Positions 1 through 6,407 of a stretch of DNA of 7,502 bases are shown here, piece after piece. The position numbers and the translations under genes were made by a program. The stretch spans positions 1 through 7,502 of the forward strand of contig DDWC01000063.1 of the NCBI GenBank assembly GCA_002345475.1, given 5' to 3'. The notes beneath the pieces were generated by a model. That model searched no databases. It saw nothing but the letters and a program-made list of their open reading frames with translations, and was not told where the DNA came from. Numbering within the stretch: position 1 is the stretch's first letter; each line of letters opens with the position of its first letter. The stretch is from Firmicutes bacterium UBA2296 (lineage in GTDB: Bacteria; Bacillota; UBA994).

Positions 1-496
1 CGTGTCTGTTCTCAAACCCCATGACAGCAATGCGTATGGTACCGTGGCCGACGTACGCCGCCAGATTCGTACCCAAAGGCATTTCAGCTACTCGATCGAG
101 ATAACGGCCAAAGGTCGTCAGGCCAGACCACGCAGCTTTGGTCTCTTCATCAGCTTTGGCCCCGGCGTATTTGACTAACTGCGCGAAATACTTTTCGGAA
201 ACCGGGGCGCGGGTGACCCCACACATGCCGCCTATCTCGGTAGTTATGCCTTGCTCCACTATGTTTGCTGCGTCGGGAGACTGCAGAATCTGTCCGTCAC
301 TGTGTCCATGCATGTCTACAAAGCCGGGCGACACAACTTTATCTGCCGCATCCAGTTCCTGTCCATTTTCACCCGGCCCAATTCTGCCAATGTAGGCAAT
401 CTTACCGTCTCTTATACCGATATCTGCACGATACCAGGGGTTACCGCTTCCGTCGATAATACGTCCGTTGCGAATCACTAGGTCAAATCCGGTCAT
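1..496 (-). CDS. N-acyl-D-amino-acid deacylase (D-aminoacylase), N-terminal part, cut by window edge
   Basis: A metal-dependent amidohydrolase-superfamily enzyme. Family members hydrolyse N-acyl-D-amino acids to a free D-amino acid and a carboxylic acid, probably in the cytoplasm. I translated 165 codons; the frame stays open to base 1, so the catalytic C-terminal two thirds lies outside (family members are usually about 480-540 residues). The N-terminus has the typical beta-sandwich opening (DLVIRNGRIIDGSG, residues 5-18). PGFVDMHGHSD at 57-67 holds the HxH metal motif (H63, H65). GITTEIGGMCG at 83-93 places C92 where D-aminoacylases have their zinc-ligand cysteine. YVGHGTIRIAVMG at 148-160 is another family block. 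The ATG at 496-494 follows a GGGGGAATG purine run and lies 13 bases after the small membrane protein stop, so it is probably co-transcribed with the transporter. A related D-hydantoinase or dihydroorotase is less likely because of the C92 and VGHG blocks. The exact substrate is unknown. Confidence 0.9.
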   Translation of the reverse strand, partial: MTGFDLVIRNGRIIDGSGNPWYRADIGIRDGKIAYIGRIGPGENGQELDAADKVVSPGFVDMHGHSDGQILQSPDAANIVEQGITTEIGGMCGVTRAPVSEKYFAQLVKYAGAKADEETKAAWSGLTTFGRYLDRVAEMPLGTNLAAYVGHGTIRIAVMGFENRH

Positions 497-509
497 TTAC
501 ATTCCCCCG

Positions 510-653
510 TTACACAAAGATGAGTCGAAATAGCAGATATACCACAACAATACTCAGGACAAAGACGATCACGACAGGCAACAGCAGCTGATATGTAGCC
601 AGGCAAAGCGCCACAAAGTCACTCCACTGCCAAGCCCCTTTGCCGTCGCTCAT
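510..653 (-). CDS. Small hydrophobic membrane protein (47 aa), unknown function
   Basis: I do not recognise this protein. Its ATG (653-651) overlaps the TGA of the DppF-type ATPase (652-650) as ATGA, and AGGA stands 5-10 bases upstream within the end of that gene. It stops with TAA at 512-510, 13 bases before the deacylase start. Residues 1-15 form a short polar head with two tryptophans (W8, W10). Residues about 16-46 are almost wholly hydrophobic, with LLLPVVIVFVLSIVVVYLLF at 23-42, a single arginine at 43, and a hydrophobic end. This is enough for one long membrane helix. There is no lipobox and no plausible signal cleavage site. The coupled position inside the operon suggests it is genuinely translated. 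It could be a small accessory subunit of the transporter or could tether the deacylase to the membrane; both are inference. Coding length is short, so chance cannot be fully excluded, but start overlap, SD, hydrophobic continuity and tight fit between neighbours argue for a gene. Confidence 0.75.
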   Translation of the reverse strand: MSDGKGAWQWSDFVALCLATYQLLLPVVIVFVLSIVVVYLLFRLIFV

Positions 654-1642
654 TGTCCTGTTCCTGGCAGGCCATCGCGGAAGTGGCAGGCCACAACATG
701 CTCACGGTCGCCCTTGATGTTTGTCCACTCTGGCTCTACGGTCCGGCACAAGTCCTGCACATAGGGGCAGCGGGTATGAAAACGGCACCCCGCAGGAGGG
801 TTAATAGGGCTGGGGATGTCCCCCTTAATGGGCACTCTTTCGCGCTTGAGCTCCGGGTCGGCAATGGGCACTGCGGAAAGCAGGGCCTTTGTGTAAGGAT
901 GTCTTGGGTCTTCGTAGAGTGATTTTTTGTCGGTCAACTCCACCAGCTTGCCCAGGTACATGACACCTACTCGGTCGCTGATATGCTTCACCACACTCAG
1001 GTTGTGAGCAATAAACAAATAGGTCAGGCCGAACTCCCCCTGCAAGTCTTTGAGCAGGTTGAGTATTTGCGACTGAATGGACACGTCCAGGGCGGAAACC
1101 GGTTCGTCAGCGATAACAAACTTGGGCCGCAGAGCCAATGCCCGGGCTATGCCAATTCTTTGCCGCTGCCCGCCACTGAACTCGTGAGGGTATCGCCTGA
1201 TGTGGTAAGGGCTGAGACCAACCATTTCCACCATTTCACGCACGGCCTTTTCTCTTTCGCTGGAACTGCCGATGCCATGGACTACCAGGCCCTCCGCTAT
1301 TAGCTCACCGACGGGCATTCTGGGGTTCAACGAACCGTATGGATCCTGAAAAATCATCTGCATCTCTTTGCGCATCCGTTTCATGGCCTGTCCTTCCAGT
1401 TTGGAAATATCCACATCTTCAAAAAGGACTCGCCCGCTAGTTGGTGGGTATATGTTCATAATTGTTCTTCCCGCTGTGGTTTTGCCGCAGCCAGATTCGC
1501 CGACAAGGCCCAGAACTTCGCCTTTTCTTACTGTAAAGTCTAATCCGTCAACAGCTCGAACCTGCCCGACAACCCTTGAAATGATTCCTGCCTTAATGGG
1601 GAAGTGCTTCACCAATCCCTCAACTTTGACGAGTTCGGTCAT
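650..1642 (-). CDS. dppF: Dipeptide/oligopeptide ABC transporter ATPase, DppF/OppF type
   Basis: One of the two nucleotide-binding subunits that power peptide import at the cytoplasmic face of the membrane. It has 330 residues, the usual size. Walker A GESGCGKT is at 48-55, Q-loop Q99, signature FSGGQ at 155-159, Walker B (FVIADE) at 175-180, and H-loop H213. The C-terminal oligopeptide-transporter domain (about 240-325) contains the HPYT motif and four cysteines (C286, C292, C299, C319) spaced as in family members that bind a [4Fe-4S] cluster. I chose the ATG at 1642 rather than an in-frame start 10 codons upstream. It overlaps the preceding ATPase stop as ATGA, is preceded by a strong GGGGAGGTG, and gives the usual MTELVKVEGL opening. 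Its own TGA overlaps the next start. Dpp, Opp and nickel-type systems share this architecture, so the symbol marks the family position, not a proven substrate. Confidence 0.95.
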   Translation of the reverse strand: MTELVKVEGLVKHFPIKAGIISRVVGQVRAVDGLDFTVRKGEVLGLVGESGCGKTTAGRTIMNIYPPTSGRVLFEDVDISKLEGQAMKRMRKEMQMIFQDPYGSLNPRMPVGELIAEGLVVHGIGSSSEREKAVREMVEMVGLSPYHIRRYPHEFSGGQRQRIGIARALALRPKFVIADEPVSALDVSIQSQILNLLKDLQGEFGLTYLFIAHNLSVVKHISDRVGVMYLGKLVELTDKKSLYEDPRHPYTKALLSAVPIADPELKRERVPIKGDIPSPINPPAGCRFHTRCPYVQDLCRTVEPEWTNIKGDREHVVACHFRDGLPGTGQ

Positions 1643-2613
1643 TCCGACACCTCCCCTTCGCTCAACCAGCACCGAACGCGATGTTGGTCATTTAACCATC
1701 TCAGCTGGGGCTCCTTTTCTTTGCAGATGTCAGTGGCATGAGTGCAGCGGTTGGCAAAGGCGCATCCGGGCGGCAAAGCCATCAGGTTTGGCACACCTCC
1801 GGGTATGGTATAAAGCCGGTCCCGTTCCTCGTTGAGCTTCGGTATACACCCGAGAAGGCCCATGGTGTAAGGGTGTCGGGGATTGCGGAATAGCTCAATT
1901 ACGGGGGCCTCTTCCAAAATCTGCCCGGCATACATGACAATCACGCGTTCGGCCGTCTCGGCCACAACCGCCATGTCATGGGTAATAAGCATGATGGCTG
2001 TTTCAAACTCGCTCTTCAACTTCATCATCAGCTCAAGTATCTGAGCTTGAATCGTCACATCCAGAGCGGTAGTTGGCTCGTCGGCGATCAATAGCTTGGG
2101 GTTACAGGACAAAGCCATGGCAATCATCACCCGTTGCCGCATGCCTCCACTTAGCCTGTGCGGGTATTCACGCACTCGCTTGTGCGCCTCAGGTATGCCC
2201 ACCGTCTGCAGCATTTCCACCGATCGTTCCATAGCTTCCTGCTTGTTAAGCCCACGGTGAACCATAAAAGATTCACTTATCTGGTTGCCGATTGTGTAAA
2301 CGGGGTTCAGAGCAGTCATTGGTTCCTGAAAAATCATGGAAATCTCGTTGCCCCGGACTTCCCGCATGCGAGAGTCGCTGGCCTTAAGCAGGTCTTCACC
2401 GTTGAGCCGGATTGATCCCGAGACGATTTTGCCCGGGCGGTGTATCAGGCGCATGATGGACAGCGAGGTGACACTCTTGCCGCTGCCGGACTCCCCCAGA
2501 ATGCCCAGGGTTTCGCCCTTGCGAAGACTGAAGTCGAGGCCGTTTACGGCCTTAACCACACCTTCTTCGGTGAAGAAATGAGTGTGCAGGTTTTCTACTT
2601 CCAGAAGATTCAT
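1639..2613 (-). CDS. dppD: Dipeptide/oligopeptide ABC transporter ATPase, DppD/OppD type
   Basis: The partner nucleotide-binding subunit of the importer, 324 residues. Walker A GESGSGKS is at 40-47, Q-loop Q96, signature LSGGM at 154-158, Walker B (LLIADE) at 174-179 and H-loop H212. The C-terminal domain has NPRHPYT at 244-250 and cysteines C284, C290, C297 and C315, the [4Fe-4S]-type set known in this family. The longest open frame begins 36 codons earlier but runs into the permease gene. The ATG at 2613 is preferred because AGGTGA stands just upstream, overlapping the permease stop, and the protein then begins at the conserved MNLLEVENLHTHF. It is 8 bases downstream of the DppC-type gene and overlaps the DppF-type gene by 4 bases. 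DppD versus OppD is decided by position and general similarity, so the substrate class is inferred. Confidence 0.95.
   Translation of the reverse strand: MNLLEVENLHTHFFTEEGVVKAVNGLDFSLRKGETLGILGESGSGKSVTSLSIMRLIHRPGKIVSGSIRLNGEDLLKASDSRMREVRGNEISMIFQEPMTALNPVYTIGNQISESFMVHRGLNKQEAMERSVEMLQTVGIPEAHKRVREYPHRLSGGMRQRVMIAMALSCNPKLLIADEPTTALDVTIQAQILELMMKLKSEFETAIMLITHDMAVVAETAERVIVMYAGQILEEAPVIELFRNPRHPYTMGLLGCIPKLNEERDRLYTIPGGVPNLMALPPGCAFANRCTHATDICKEKEPQLRWLNDQHRVRCWLSEGEVSE
1648..1656 (-). promoter_or_regulatory. Strong ribosome-binding site for dppF
   Basis: GGGGAGGTG, a near-perfect anti-16S match, with its GGAGG core 7 bases before ATG 1642. It lies inside the last codons of the DppD-type gene and decides the start of the DppF-type ATPase. 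Confidence 0.85.
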
Positions 2614-2616
2614 CGC

Positions 2617-2627
2617 TTCACCTACTC
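2617..2627 (-). promoter_or_regulatory. Stop codon overlapping Shine-Dalgarno, dppC/dppD junction
   Basis: The same 11 bases, GAGTAGGTGAA, occur again. The TAG stop of the DppC-type gene (2624-2622) is embedded in the ribosome site that fixes the DppD-type start at ATG 2613. It supports the shorter start of the ATPase over the longer open frame. Confidence 0.75.
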
Positions 2628-3536
2628 TTTCATCCGCGGATCCAGTGCGTCCCGCAGGCCATCGCCCACGAAACTTATGCTCAGCACGGTAATCAATATT
2701 GCCAGCCCAGGCGGCACCCATAGCCAGGGATAACGTTGCAGCACAAGTCGGGAATTTGCCTCTGATAGCATGCTGCCCCAGCTGGGTGTGTTGGGACCAG
2801 CGCCCATGCCGATGAAGCTTAATCCTGCTTCAGCCAGTATCGATCCGGCAATGGACAACGTCGCGACCACAATCACCGGTGCCATGGCATTGGGCAGAAT
2901 GTGTTTGAAGAGAATCCTGGCGTGGCTCGCGCCCAGTGTCTTGGCGGACAGAACAAATTCCCTCTCTCGTAAGGTGAGAAATTCACCCCTGACGAGGCGG
3001 GCCACTCCTGGCCAGCCAAGTATACCTAGAACCAGCATCACCAGAAATATGTTGCCCTGCCCATCCAGCGCGGCAATCAGGGTCAGGGTGAACAAAAAGG
3101 CGGGGAAGGCCATAATGACCTCAGTAAATCTCATCAGACCGTCATCGATCAGACCGCCAAAATAACCGGCAATGGAGCCGAATGTAACGCCAATAAGCAA
3201 TATGATCGACACCGATACCAATCCCACAGACAGGGAAACCCTGCTACCATAGACCAGTCGCGCCCATACGTCACGCCCCAGGCTGTCGGTGCCCAGAAGG
3301 TGATTTTCACTGGGAGCCCTTCGAAACTGTCCCATGTTGATATAGTTCGGGTCATGGGTGGTAAGTAGGGGAGCAGCAAAGGCGACGACAATAAGGAACA
3401 GGAGAATAATGCTGCCCAAAACAGCCAGCTTACTTTTCCTGAAACGACGCCAAACAATGCGGCCCGGTGTGAGTATTTCACTGCTCTCAGCCAGAGCGCT
3501 AGTGATTTCTGCAGCAACTTGCTTTCGTTGTGTCAT
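2622..3536 (-). CDS. dppC: Peptide ABC transporter permease, DppC/OppC type
   Basis: Integral membrane subunit that forms the channel together with the DppB-type permease. It has 304 residues. A cytoplasmic N-terminal tail (1-36) is followed by TM1 at about 37-58. The DppC-family signature LLGTDSLGRDVWARLVYGSR is at 80-99, further membrane segments lie near 101-127, 139-156, 162-177, 217-237 and 275-292, and the EAA coupling loop runs from about 191 to 220 (SAKTLGA with ILFKHILPNA), which docks on the ATPases. It ends in the usual LDPRMKE. The ATG at 3536 follows the previous permease stop by 7 bases and uses an AGGTGA ribosome site that overlaps that stop, indicating coupled translation. The gene is intact, in contrast with its DppB partner. 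Confidence 0.95.
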   Translation of the reverse strand: MTQRKQVAAEITSALAESSEILTPGRIVWRRFRKSKLAVLGSIILLFLIVVAFAAPLLTTHDPNYINMGQFRRAPSENHLLGTDSLGRDVWARLVYGSRVSLSVGLVSVSIILLIGVTFGSIAGYFGGLIDDGLMRFTEVIMAFPAFLFTLTLIAALDGQGNIFLVMLVLGILGWPGVARLVRGEFLTLREREFVLSAKTLGASHARILFKHILPNAMAPVIVVATLSIAGSILAEAGLSFIGMGAGPNTPSWGSMLSEANSRLVLQRYPWLWVPPGLAILITVLSISFVGDGLRDALDPRMKE

Positions 3537-3538
3537 AT

Positions 3539-3549
3539 TTCACCTACTC
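3539..3549 (-). promoter_or_regulatory. Stop codon overlapping Shine-Dalgarno, dppB/dppC junction
   Basis: GAGTAGGTGAA: the TAG stop of the DppB-type gene (3546-3544) is part of the AGGTGA ribosome site for the DppC-type gene, whose ATG follows 3 bases after AGGTGA. This geometry implies translational coupling of the two permeases. Confidence 0.75.
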
Positions 3550-3831
3550 CAAGCGGACTCTAGGGTCAACCAGGGCGTAGGAAATGTCCGCCACGAGGTT
3601 GCCGATAATAATCATAGTTGCCGTAATAAGGACAAGCCCCATGAGCACCGGATAGTCTCTATTCATAACCGCGGAATAACCGAACAGGCCCAATCCGGGA
3701 TAACTGAAGACGCGTTCAATAAGCATAGATCCGCCAAAGAGAACTGCAACTCGGCCGCCTATGATAGTCACTATAGGTATGAGCGCGTTGCGCAGGGCGT
3801 GTTTGTAGATTACGACTTTCTCCGTCAGTCT
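3544..3831 (-). pseudogene. dppB: DppB-type permease, C-terminal part (separated by a frameshift)
   Basis: This is the downstream piece of the same permease gene that begins at 4499, read in a different frame. It is open from 3831 to the TAG at 3546-3544 (95 codons), directly following an in-frame TAA. It begins inside the EAA coupling loop (LTEKVVIYKHALRNALIPIV), continues through transmembrane segments (VTIIGGRVAVLFGGSMLIE, then VLMGLVLITATMIIIGNLVA) with the family motif ERVFSYPGLG between them, and ends with the canonical ISYALVDPRVRLE. There is no ribosome site or convincing start at the break; the GTG at 3771 is simply an internal valine codon. Joining it to the upstream piece by restoring one base gives a normal-length 318-residue DppB protein with every expected motif, so it is not an independent gene. 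Whether the break is real or a read/assembly error cannot be told here. Confidence 0.85.
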
Positions 3832-4499
3832 TTAGATCTTGCCGTTCGCACGTAGTCCTGTCGCAGCACTTCCAGCATAGATGAACGCGTATGTCGGGCC
3901 AGACCTGCCAGTTGCATAACCGCCTGTGCCGTCCAGGGCAAGGCCAGGTGTCTCAATCTGTCTACCAGCCCTCCGCCCCCCGGACCGATGGTCATCAATC
4001 CCGCCACCGGGAACCAGCCGAGGCGCAGCGCAAAGATGTAGATGAGCCCAAGAGCTAGAAAGAACGACGGAATTGACATGCCGACATAGGCAAATATGGT
4101 GAAAACGGTGTCCTGAGCCGAGTATTGCCGCAGTGCCGAATAGACCCCAATAGGTACGGCAATGAGGAAGGCGATGAGGAAGGGGGGCAACGTTAGTATT
4201 AGTGTTGGGCCCATTCGCTCAACCAGTAATGCTACCACTTTTTGCGAAGTAAACCTTGACGAATATCCCAGGTTTCCCCGCAATGCTTCTCGAAGCCAGG
4301 CCATATACTGCACAACTACTGGGCGGTTATACCCCATTTGCTCCAGGGCAGCCTCGCGCATTTCCTGACTGAAGTTCGGATCTATGTAATTGGACAGAGG
4401 GTCGCCTGGGGCAAGTTGTCCAACTGCGTAATTGATAACCGTTATAGCCAGTATAAGTGGAATAGCTATGAGGATCCTGCGTATTATATATTGGCGCAC
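3825..4499 (-). pseudogene. dppB: DppB-type permease, N-terminal part (gene broken by a frameshift)
   Basis: First permease of the importer. The frame opens at GTG 4499-4497, chosen because AGGGGTGA stands just upstream, the nearby ATGs are out of frame, and MRQYIIRRIL is the typical DppB opening. TM1 is at about 7-28, the periplasmic motif LAPGDP at 29-34, EALRGNLGYS at 71-80, and further membrane segments lie near 99-121, 132-160 and 185-201. The family block LARHTRSSMLEVLRQDYVRTA is at 200-220. The frame then ends abruptly as RSKD-stop at residue 224, in the EAA loop where the family reads AR-x-KG. Homologues run to about 305-340 residues, and the missing 95 residues follow in another frame. 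One missing G on the coding strand (a C next to plus-strand base 3830) explains everything. As written, the product lacks the ATPase-coupling loop and the last membrane segments and should not work. Confidence 0.88.
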
Positions 4500-4551
4500 A
4501 TCATCACCCCTGTAGTTGGCCCTAAGGCCGCTTTTTCAGTGACCCCTTCTG

Positions 4552-4594
4552 ATGACTCCCAGCGGGCTCCATTTGGAGCCCGCTGGGACATCAT
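4552..4594 (-). other. Intergenic stem-loop between binding-protein gene and permease gene
   Basis: Bases 4557-4570 (TCCCAGCGGGCTCC on the plus strand) pair perfectly with 4575-4588 around an ATTT loop, giving a 14-bp GC-rich stem. A further 4 bp (4552-4555 with 4591-4594) can pair across a small internal loop. The stem starts about 20 bases after the binding-protein stop. No T-run follows it on either strand, so it is not a canonical intrinsic terminator. Stem-loops in this position after a solute-binding-protein gene are known to protect the upstream message and reduce downstream expression, raising the ratio of binding protein to permease. That role here is inferred. The rest of the 4500-4614 spacer holds the AGGGGTGA ribosome site of the permease and nothing else I can identify. 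Confidence 0.8.
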
Positions 4595-4614
4595 AGAGAT
4601 AGCTAGGCGAACAT

Positions 4615-6276
4615 TTATTGTAGAGATTTGGGAATCCACCAGAACTGGTTCGGGAATGGATGGCCGATTTCGTCATTCCAGGCGTCTTCTACGCGGTTGT
4701 TCAGCGCGACGATTAGAACAGTATTGTACAGGGGAATCACCGGCAGTCGGTCCCTCATGAGTTCTTGCCATTCGAAGTAGATGGCCTTTCTCTCCTCGGG
4801 ATCCAAAGCTTTCAGTCCTGCAGCCAGTAGTGCGTCGTTTTCCTCATCGTAGAAGCCGCCAAAGTTGAAGCCGCCGTTTGAGTCAAACATGAGTGACATG
4901 TCGGGGTCGGTACCGAGCCCAATCTGCATCAAGCCCAGGTCATACTGTTCAGCGGTGTAGGGTTTGGAACGGCTCAGAATCTGCTGAATCCATACCGGCA
5001 GATCCAGCACGCGCATGTTAACCTTGAAGCCAACTTCCTGCAGGTTTTGTGTGATAATTGAGCCGGTGCTGACAAAGGTGCCGCCCGCAGGCACGGCAAA
5101 ATCCACTTCCATTTTCAGGCCGTCTCGCGTCAGGATGCCGTCGGAACCTACAGTCCAGCCGGCGTCGGCAAACAGCTTCTTGGCGATGTCCTTACTGTAG
5201 TCGTAGTGCTCCAGGTTAGGATTGTATGCCCAGCTGGCCGGAGTGATGGGAGACTCAATCACGCCTGTGGTTCCGAACATGACATCGTCAACAATGCCTT
5301 GACGGTTTATGGCATGGGCCAGCGCCTGGCGGGTGAGCACGTCAAACCTGGGGTCCTGAAGGTTGATGCTGACAAAAGCGAAGTTGGTCACCGGGACGAA
5401 CTTAACCGAGACGTGATCCCACTCGTTGACCAGTTCCAGGTTGTCGGGATTGATGCCGACATAGTCCAGTTCTCCCAGTTCCAGTTCGATGAGACTTGCT
5501 TCCGCGTCGCGGATGCGGTAGACGATGGAGTCTACATAGGGGCGTCCTTCGAAGTACTCTTCATAAGCTTCCAGTTCCACGTACTGGTCCGTAGCCATGG
5601 TCTTAAATTTGAAGGGTCCGGAGCCGATAGGAGCGCTGTTAAACGGATGGTTCAGCATATTGGCCACTGAGACCTCGCCCAGGAGGTGTTTCGGCAGTAT
5701 CCCTAACATGCCACGGTCGTTCAGCTGCTTCACATTGACCGCATCGGTGGTGAAAGCGATTTCAAAATCGTTGATGACTTTGATGCCAGGGAAGTCTGTG
5801 GTCAGGCCTGCCTTAAAGTCGGCATAGCCGGACAGGTAATTGACATAGGCGCCCTTTGTTCCGGTATAGTCCGGGTGGGCCAGAAGCCTGTGGGTAAACT
5901 CAACGTCTTTAGCGGTGAGCTGTACTCCGTCATGAAAGTAGACATCGTCACGCAGCTTAAAGGTCAGGGTCAAACCATCTGCGCTGTAGGACCACTCGGT
6001 GGCCAGTAAGGGCTCGATTGCACCGACGCCATTGACTCTTACCAGGGTTGAGTATACTTGGCCGATAATAGTGCCATCAACGACGGCTGTGTTATAGGCG
6101 CCGTTGAATACTCCGGGCGGCGTGTTGGCCAGGGTTAGCCGGAGTGTGCCGCCGTATTCCGGACCGGTCTCTGGGGGATCCGGAACTACCGGTGTTGTGG
6201 GTGTCTTTGGGGTACAGCCAGTGATAGAGACGACGAGAAACGCCAGGATAACCATCATAGTAAATAGCTTACGCAT
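4615..6276 (-). CDS. Peptide-type ABC transporter substrate-binding lipoprotein (family 5)
   Basis: Extracytoplasmic ligand receptor of the importer (SBP_bac_5 / DppA-OppA family), 553 residues, intact. The N-terminus is a lipoprotein signal peptide: MRKLF, hydrophobic core 6-17, lipobox ITGC with lipidated C21. A Pro/Thr-rich tether (22-39) suits anchoring to the outer face of the membrane. The family 5 signature lies at about 91-128 (ATEWSYSADG, then LRDDVYFHDG and LTAKDVEFT). Later family blocks include IGSGPFKF and the RQALAHAINR segment near the domain boundary. The start is the ATG at 6276, six codons inside the longest frame, because GGGAGG lies between the two ATGs and the signal peptide then has normal shape. 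It stands first before the B-C-D-F genes, with a hairpin after it. Family members bind di- and oligopeptides, nickel chelates, or glutathione; the ligand cannot be read from sequence, and the neighbouring hydrolases suggest D-amino-acid-containing peptides. Confidence 0.95.
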   Translation of the reverse strand: MRKLFTMMVILAFLVVSITGCTPKTPTTPVVPDPPETGPEYGGTLRLTLANTPPGVFNGAYNTAVVDGTIIGQVYSTLVRVNGVGAIEPLLATEWSYSADGLTLTFKLRDDVYFHDGVQLTAKDVEFTHRLLAHPDYTGTKGAYVNYLSGYADFKAGLTTDFPGIKVINDFEIAFTTDAVNVKQLNDRGMLGILPKHLLGEVSVANMLNHPFNSAPIGSGPFKFKTMATDQYVELEAYEEYFEGRPYVDSIVYRIRDAEASLIELELGELDYVGINPDNLELVNEWDHVSVKFVPVTNFAFVSINLQDPRFDVLTRQALAHAINRQGIVDDVMFGTTGVIESPITPASWAYNPNLEHYDYSKDIAKKLFADAGWTVGSDGILTRDGLKMEVDFAVPAGGTFVSTGSIITQNLQEVGFKVNMRVLDLPVWIQQILSRSKPYTAEQYDLGLMQIGLGTDPDMSLMFDSNGGFNFGGFYDEENDALLAAGLKALDPEERKAIYFEWQELMRDRLPVIPLYNTVLIVALNNRVEDAWNDEIGHPFPNQFWWIPKSLQ

Positions 6277-6282
6277 GCGGGA

Positions 6283-6288
6283 CCTCCC
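6283..6288 (-). promoter_or_regulatory. Ribosome-binding site deciding the binding-protein start
   Basis: GGGAGG, 6 bases before ATG 6276. It lies downstream of the alternative ATG at 6294, which therefore is not the likely start. Confidence 0.85.
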
Positions 6289-6302
6289 TTTCATTGTTCC
6301 TG

Positions 6303-6308
6303 ATTATA
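6303..6308 (-). promoter_or_regulatory. Candidate -10 box upstream of the binding-protein gene
   Basis: A perfect TATAAT reads on the minus strand. A start of transcription about 7 bases on (near 6296) would give a leader of about 20 bases containing the ribosome site. No good -35 hexamer is seen at 16-18 bases (ACTGCC at 17), so this is a partial promoter match that may need an activator, or may be chance. The rest of the 6277-6407 spacer shows no terminator for the upstream hydrolase gene. Confidence 0.4.
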
Positions 6309-6407
6309 GATAAGTGTTTTCAATCGGCAGTGGACAAGGCAGAAAACCGCTATCCGTCTAACACCTCCCAAATGATCACAGGCTGAGCGATTGATAATTT
6401 CAGTCGG

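Noticed and set aside
1368..1835. 155-residue open frame on the plus strand
   Set aside because: It lies antisense across the two ATPase genes, has no ribosome site, and its translation resembles no family; it is a shadow of the real coding frames.
3825..3833. Programmed ribosomal frameshift in the DppB-type gene
   Set aside because: The codons TCT AAA GAC TGA offer no slippery heptamer, the -1 frame has TAA at the site, and +1 slippage gives the wrong frame; permeases of this family are not known to use recoding.
3358..3855. 165-residue open frame on the plus strand
   Set aside because: Antisense to the two permease genes, with low-complexity, compositionally odd protein; shadow frame.
4518..4535. 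Possible plus-strand terminator (GGCC-CTAA-GGCC followed by GCTTTTT)
   Set aside because: The stem is only 4 bp, and there is no plus-strand gene for it to terminate.
5206..5670. 154-residue open frame on the plus strand within the binding-protein gene
   Set aside because: Fully antisense to a well-supported lipoprotein gene; no SD or motif.
6318..6323. TTGAAA as the -35 partner of TATAAT
   Set aside because: It stands only 9 bases from the -10 box, and no -10-like hexamer lies 17 bases downstream of it.
6330..6369. Possible small gene after a GGGAGGTG sequence in the spacer (6369-6362)
   Set aside because: A good SD-like run exists, but no ATG, GTG or TTG follows at 5-12 bases, so there is no usable start.
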